Origin: CATOSD01 sp034422735
Lineage (GTDB): Bacteria; Chloroflexota; Dehalococcoidia; Lucifugimonadales; CATOSD01
Direction of reading: 5' to 3'
Length of the DNA: 52,672 bases
NCBI GenBank assembly: GCA_034422735.1
Contig: DAOUJL010000073.1
Coordinates: 1 to 52,672, forward strand
Under the pieces are notes generated by a model, which searched no databases, was not told where the DNA came from, and saw only the letters and a list, made by a program, of their open reading frames with translations. This document shows, piece after piece, positions 51,192 to 52,672 of the stretch (position 1 is the first letter of the stretch; every line of letters begins with the position of its first letter). A program made the position numbers and the translations under genes.

Positions 51192-51839
51192 TTAGCGCCT
51201 GCCACGTCGCCCGCCGCGCAGCTTGCGCCCAATCCGCGCAAGCTCCGGCAGCACGCCCATCTTGCCGATGCCGAGGAATGTCTTGTAGCAGTCCTCTACC
51301 GTTTCGTGCGGAGTGGTGCCTCCCGTCTCGTGGTCCGCTGGATTTCTGCGGTCGATGAGTTGCCCAAGCAAGTTGGGTAAGGTTACTGTCAAGAGGCGGA
51401 ATTCCTCCTCAGCCAACTTCTGCCGCCGAAGGTGGTCGTGAAGAAATCTCTGTTTGCACAAGTCGACGTAGTGTCGCGACGATGGGGTGGAGTGTCTGTC
51501 TGTCGCCCTGGCCTCAAACTTCAGAAACTCTAGCGAAGACTCCCTGCTCTCTGACAATGGCTTCCAGATGAACTCGTAGCACATCTCCTCGGTTGCCCTG
51601 AGCAGTTCGTTCAGAATTGACTCTGGACGCCCCTTCTCCCGTGAGTTCCACATTTGGTCTGCATTTATGAGCGCACCCCGGGCGCGCGAAGGCAAAGTCG
51701 ACCAAATGTTGCCAAAGAAGTAGTTCTTCAGCCGCCGTTTTGCCGCGTCCTTCTCATCCTGATCGCGCAACTTGCGATATTCGCTCGGGCTGAGTTGAGA
51801 CTCTGCCACCCCACTGCTTGCCGCCAAAACGCTAACCAC
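51192..51839 (-). CDS. Hypothetical protein, probable C-terminal part of a split gene
   Basis: 215 residues from GTG 51839. Charged and largely helical (SPSEYRKLRDQDEKDAAKRR, EEMCYEFIWKPLSESRES) with a basic tail (KLRGGRRGRR); no family recognised. It overlaps the upstream reading frame by 112 bp. Near 51841 the upstream frame loses sense just as this one becomes coherent, so the two probably encode one ~470-residue protein interrupted by a one-base frameshift. Confidence 0.5.
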   Translation of the reverse strand: MVSVLAASSGVAESQLSPSEYRKLRDQDEKDAAKRRLKNYFFGNIWSTLPSRARGALINADQMWNSREKGRPESILNELLRATEEMCYEFIWKPLSESRESSLEFLKFEARATDRHSTPSSRHYVDLCKQRFLHDHLRRQKLAEEEFRLLTVTLPNLLGQLIDRRNPADHETGGTTPHETVEDCYKTFLGIGKMGVLPELARIGRKLRGGRRGRR

Positions 51840-52534
51840 TTTGCGGCATCCTCCGCTTCAACGCCTGAATCACTGTATTCGATGCCTTGCTCCCAGACAT
51901 CCGCAATCACCCTGCAATCGTTTACGACTTGCTGCCAATTCTCAATGGATGGGCTGTTTGCTCTAACCGCCTGGAAGATACCGGAGGCCTCGTCGAACGC
52001 TAGCATCGGCAGCTTGGAGTGTTCCGAGACCATTTCGTGAATCTCACTTCTCGCTCCGGTTTGCTCGATATAGACATGGGCTCTATAGGACAGGGACGTT
52101 GCCTCGGCGAGATAACGGAGCGCATCCATGTAATCACCATCGGCCTTCTTGAAGCTGCTCAACTCCGCGTATGCTAGAGCGGCAACAACTCCCGTCGATA
52201 CGTCAGTTAAGGGGTCCGCCGTGTCTGGGAGCAGAACATAACCTAATCCTGTCCCAGAAAATGAGTTTATCCACTCGACGGCCCGCTCTATCTCCCGGAG
52301 GCAGTCTATGGTTTCCTCTGACAGTCCCTTCTCACGTCTCTCACTGTGTTTGATTCGGAACGCTCGCGCAGCGGCTATATGGATATAAGCCGTCAGTTGG
52401 TGAAGGAGAGTTTCGCTTTCAAAGTCATCACGGTCCGGCTCATAAGACACACGGTGTCGCCTTTCCAAAAACTCAAGGCACTCCAACATCACGTGTTCGA
52501 GATCCGGCGGCAACGGATCAGCAGCTAGCGCCAT
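51728..52534 (-). CDS. Hypothetical protein, probable N-terminal part of a split gene
   Basis: 268 residues from ATG 52534. It is all-helical in appearance and unrecognised (PPDLEHVMLECLEFLERR, LHQLTAYIHIAAARAFRIKH, DALRYLAEATSLSYRAHVYI). The last ~36 residues after EDAAK (WLAFWRQAVGWQ...) look like out-of-frame translation. The bases GCAAAGTGG near 51841 are where a one-base shift would join it to the downstream frame. This could be a real mutation, an assembly error or programmed shifting. The lower GC indicates accessory DNA. Confidence 0.5.
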   Translation of the reverse strand: MALAADPLPPDLEHVMLECLEFLERRHRVSYEPDRDDFESETLLHQLTAYIHIAAARAFRIKHSERREKGLSEETIDCLREIERAVEWINSFSGTGLGYVLLPDTADPLTDVSTGVVAALAYAELSSFKKADGDYMDALRYLAEATSLSYRAHVYIEQTGARSEIHEMVSEHSKLPMLAFDEASGIFQAVRANSPSIENWQQVVNDCRVIADVWEQGIEYSDSGVEAEDAAKWLAFWRQAVGWQSLNSARANIASCAIRMRRTRQNGG

Positions 52535-52652
52535 TTCATCGTCTGCGAGAGTAACCGTGCTAAGTAACTATCTCAAAATCCTAACCCACAGATGCATAGA
52601 GTGGATTCAGGGACGAATGTAAGGTTTCTCCAACAGGACCGGGAGGAACCGC

Positions 52653-52672
52653 ATGACGCAACAAGATACGTT
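52653..52672 (+). CDS. Start of a gene running off the window
   Basis: ATG at 52653 opens MTQQDT and continues past the end. GGGAGGAA lies just upstream (52641-52648), a strong ribosome binding site, which is the only support for a real gene start. The ~118 bp between it and the divergent gene at 52534 shows nothing else clear. Confidence 0.45.

Overview
The window is a high-GC bacterial chromosome segment, most likely from a member of the Chloroflexota (Dehalococcoidia/SAR202-like). This is an inference from the proline-threonine-rich lipoproteins, frequent GTG/TTG starts, a large Alu-domain SRP RNA and the enzyme repertoire; no rRNA is present to confirm it. The centre (about 12,000-50,590) looks like stable chromosome. 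Both ends look accessory, with lower GC, hypothetical genes, an IS fragment, broken genes and a defence cassette.

Left accessory region (1-12,000). A C-terminal gene fragment and a truncated IS21-family end abut a frameshifted replication-relaxation-type pseudogene. Next comes a minus-strand cassette read from 11,912 down to 1,145: HTH/excisionase-like protein, Eco57I-type adenine methylase, lone VapC-like PIN protein, a RexA-like protein, a RexB-like four-TM protein, a PLD-SNF2 helicase, and a DUF2806 protein. Four of the junctions overlap by 1-4 bases or are separated by only 11 bp. The cassette sits against the 3' end of a tRNA-Ala(GGC). It reads as a composite anti-phage island in which a lambda RexAB-like module is embedded between the modification and helicase genes. 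This is the most interesting feature of the window.

Core, first part (12,490-30,500). It holds an NCS2 permease with an extra ATPase-like C-terminus, an aldo/keto reductase and a GH15 glycosidase. A five-gene signalling cluster follows (STAS antagonist, response regulator-PP2C phosphatase, HATPase anti-sigma kinase, periplasmic binding lipoprotein, histidine kinase) that looks like a nutrient-sensing partner-switch. Then come a DUF502 protein, a sugar transferase, two MFS transporters, an SDR, a hydroxyisobutyrate dehydrogenase-like enzyme and a PHP-domain protein.

Core, second part (30,570-50,590). A large SRP RNA with its own promoter precedes rsmA-ispE and a small membrane protein. A biotin carrier, carboxyltransferase, acetyl/propionyl-CoA synthetase and methylmalonyl-CoA epimerase-like protein suggest propionyl-CoA carboxylation. 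A second PHP protein, a DnaQ-DinG helicase coupled to an OGG-type glycosylase, a gamma-carbonic anhydrase, argS and several lipoproteins follow. selD is itself a selenoprotein: an in-frame UGA occupies its active-site position (codon 19), so the organism should use selenocysteine.

Right end (50,597-52,672). Lower-GC hypothetical genes, two of them probably one gene split by a frameshift, mark the start of another accessory patch; a new plus-strand gene begins at 52,653.
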